Below the pieces are notes generated by a model. It was given only the letters and a program-made list of their open reading frames with translations, had not been told where the DNA came from and ran no database searches. From Promethearchaeota archaeon (lineage in GTDB: Archaea > Asgardarchaeota > Lokiarchaeia > Sigynarchaeales > SOKP01): DNA of 64,000 nucleotides. The DNA lies in the NCBI GenBank assembly GCA_013375495.1, contig JABXKC010000007.1, positions 57,473 through 121,472 on the forward strand, in the 5' to 3' direction. The position numbers were made by a program, and so were the translations under genes. Positions 63,201 through 64,000 of this stretch are shown here, piece after piece. Position 1 is the first letter of the stretch. The number at the start of each line of letters is the position of its first letter.

Positions 63201-64000
63201 AGAGAACAACTAATATTACAATTATAGAAAAGCCTTTAAAAGTAAAAGCGGGAGATTCCTTTAATTTAATTCTCAAAGCAGAGTATTTCAATGGCACTGA
63301 TTGGAAACCCTTTAGCGGGGTTAGCGTTATACTAACTCGAAATTTTGATGGAGTAAACGATTCTTCAACAGCTACTTTAATCACCGATATTAATGGAACA
63401 GTAAATTTTGAAATTACCATTGGAAGTAGGGACAAAATTATGATTCTTTATGTAGAAATAGTGTCTACCTTCAATTACACAGGATTTATTAGAACGATTT
63501 CGGATATAACTGTTATTGTTCCACCTACGCTTCTAGAAGAACTGTTTCCATATTTGATAATTGGTGGTATTATAATAGGTGCAGTTGGAGGATCAGTTGG
63601 GATTTATCGGGGAGTAGTCGTTCCCAAAAAGAGAGAAAAACAACGAGTTTTAACACAAGTAAAAACGATTTTTGACGACGCTATTAATTTAGAGCACATC
63701 TTAGTTTTATACAAGGGAACCGGAACATGCATTTTCTTTAAATCATATGGTTCAGAACAGATCGATCCTGAGTTAATAGGTGGATTTTTATCAGCAGTAT
63801 CCTCTTTTGGGAAGGAAATGGCTACTCAAGCAGCATTGAATGAAATTTCCTATGGTGATAAAATGTTACTCCTAGCAGACGGATATCTAATAAGAGTAGC
63901 GTTAGTTTTAGGGAAAAATGCCTCGTTGATTCTGCGCCGTCATTTAAAAGAATTTATTACGACTTTTGTAAAAACTTATAAGGATGTTCTACCAAACTGG
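60242..64000 (+). CDS. Giant single-pass surface protein with Ig-like repeats and a cytosolic longin-like tail (C-terminus off window)
   Basis: The frame is open from ATG 60242 to the window end (1253 codons). It has an N-terminal hydrophobic signal (about 10-30), then about 1070 extracellular residues rich in beta strands and NxS/T sites, in repeats of roughly 90-100 residues that look like Ig/cadherin-like or transglutaminase-type beta-sandwiches. A transmembrane helix lies at about 1101-1122 (YLIIGGIIIGAVGGSVGI), followed by PKKREK. The tail (about 1140 onward) is a longin/roadblock-like domain: HILVLYKGTGTCIFFK, IDPELIGGFLSAVSSFGKEM and DKMLLLADGYLIRVALVLG. Its end is cut off. Confidence 0.8.
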   Translation, partial: MLRSKWNRKIKAIFLLVLAFGMTFTSISSLFFTSSPFQVGFENNDNEKLENLTDVENQIPKISEYKEFDGSGDQFNMILHQSLINSSTVEFDNIDVVNSFSEPFPQYNGFNTSYINISIDNVYAPNYTYIVEDDPFEASTDLAPTYATSFIVNSSCYIINASFNLFIAFGTPTANVYLFNSTWVGSQSQPNSASAQIIGSIPSPLTGWNNLVLSKTLLNISLTDNNTWFIGLREGTGVNSLEWRYVQDITNGDNSYAYRVGVSLVQNDYECKVGLSPLNQNSLPSDIGLRINGTLVSDTTQGSGTWSSTTAYNSQTNALEFSLTSDWWDVSCNVTNVEINYTKTDLKATSSFNIPRSGQDVQWNVTVAGGLNYFDSRIANFNTINFTIPDMWKDTTIKVFNGTTEKTSLIKRVLGNGYREVQVLNAGNGTNWYLNANSTNLISSISTYVSGIYMTQVNFTNEIRFNATFGETISNGNLNLSVFSPTTPRYLNYSYLLDISTLTPNIEFDVSDWDISKNATDYGVFKVQISWNNNTAAGFLEIFFTVIADTDLILNSPLSGQSHYDNELFNVTVFYNDTGPNLGDNGITGAVITESSTLLGSPTPTGVDGYYSLELDTDDFNYGWNYIEITANKSFYNNQSLIFSFHHRINTTIEPSNTKLFGDVIRGDIVSYTFNYSDVLGNPILGATIQEVVLPGGFISNPYEVGGSPGNYTIELDTSNVLASVIPYTCVFNITVTGNQTQNLNLILTVIQAQTNVKINSFIPILNLKDGFDQQIEFFFNDTDNNQGVPGVPISNITVTDNQTYNPRMIGPLTPFGAVGNYRLNISISGLNSGWIQFELNVSRSPDYNWSVDYFEFYLRGNLTQTVIESVIDLNGEGLLVPTGLNYSIYIGRNINLNITIMDIDNGNKTVMGNANSYMVNYYQITNPLNQGILSNALTFDVYTNYYKGSIGTSTLTTVGTYAINITILKTDYEASIVSFNLTIKAKRTTNITIIEKPLKVKAGDSFNLILKAEYFNGTDWKPFSGVSVILTRNFDGVNDSSTATLITDINGTVNFEITIGSRDKIMILYVEIVSTFNYTGFIRTISDITVIVPPTLLEELFPYLIIGGIIIGAVGGSVGIYRGVVVPKKREKQRVLTQVKTIFDDAINLEHILVLYKGTGTCIFFKSYGSEQIDPELIGGFLSAVSSFGKEMATQAALNEISYGDKMLLLADGYLIRVALVLGKNASLILRRHLKEFITTFVKTYKDVLPNW

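Noticed and set aside
1..64000. tRNA and rRNA genes
   Set aside because: I looked in all spacers for a T-arm pattern (GTTCRANNC) with matching stems and for GC-rich conserved blocks and found none.

Overview
The window comes from an AT-rich archaeal genome and most likely from an Asgard archaeon, probably in or near the Lokiarchaeia. This is inferred from gene content alone. Eukaryote-like signature families sit beside ordinary archaeal metabolic genes: an actin-related protein, a Rab/Ras-type GTPase, a second Rab-type GTPase fused to a roadblock/longin-like domain, several free longin-like domains, a DRG-type GTPase with a TGS domain, an Rpn11/CSN5-like MPN+ protease with a TPR tail, a PCI-like protein, a SIRT6-like sirtuin, a PMR1/SERCA-type Ca2+ ATPase and a candidate UFL1-like tandem winged-helix protein. 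Where translation signals are visible, Shine-Dalgarno-like GGTGAT and upstream TATA elements fit an archaeon. I saw no tRNA, rRNA, CRISPR array or insertion sequence.

Layout. 0-8 kb: a truncated CoA-transferase, the sirtuin, a compositionally odd small zinc protein, a PHP phosphoesterase, an amino acid permease and a membrane-anchored coiled-coil protein. 8-16.4 kb: an amidohydrolase-YjbQ fusion, a metallophosphoesterase, a PfkB sugar kinase, flavin enzymes, a small zinc ribbon with no normal start codon, a ZIP transporter and an orphan ECF S component. 16.5-25 kb: a PAS histidine kinase, a cytosolic GH20-like enzyme, a DnaJ-type zinc protein and a Ski2-like helicase. 25-31.5 kb: a longin-like protein, a two-gene operon pairing a second longin-like protein with a DRG-like GTPase, FolD, a secreted toroid-repeat protein and an actin-related protein carrying two zinc ribbons. 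31.7-37.8 kb: a ModE-like regulator, an MBL hydrolase, a PH-like membrane protein, a HAD hydrolase, the UFL1-like protein and a small winged-helix protein. 37.9-46 kb: purH and guaB, a radical SAM enzyme, a free Rab-like GTPase, a polyprenyl diphosphate synthase, a YfcE phosphodiesterase and a CaiB-type CoA-transferase. 46-53 kb: two tandem zinc alcohol dehydrogenases, the MPN+ protein, a C2HC zinc-finger protein, a second radical SAM enzyme and the PCI-like protein. 53-64 kb: a three-gene membrane operon, the Ca2+ ATPase, the roadblock-GTPase fusion, an ATP-grasp acyl-CoA synthetase subunit, and a giant surface protein whose cytosolic tail is another longin-like domain (cut by the window end).

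Two themes link the genes. The first is small-GTPase signalling and membrane identity: GTPase domains, roadblock/longin-like partners, an actin relative, and a single-pass surface protein that ends in a longin-like module. The second is ubiquitin-like or PCI/MPN-type protein machinery: an MPN+ protease, a PCI-like protein nearby, C2HC fingers, and a UFL1-like protein elsewhere in the window. Both functional links are inferences from motifs and position.
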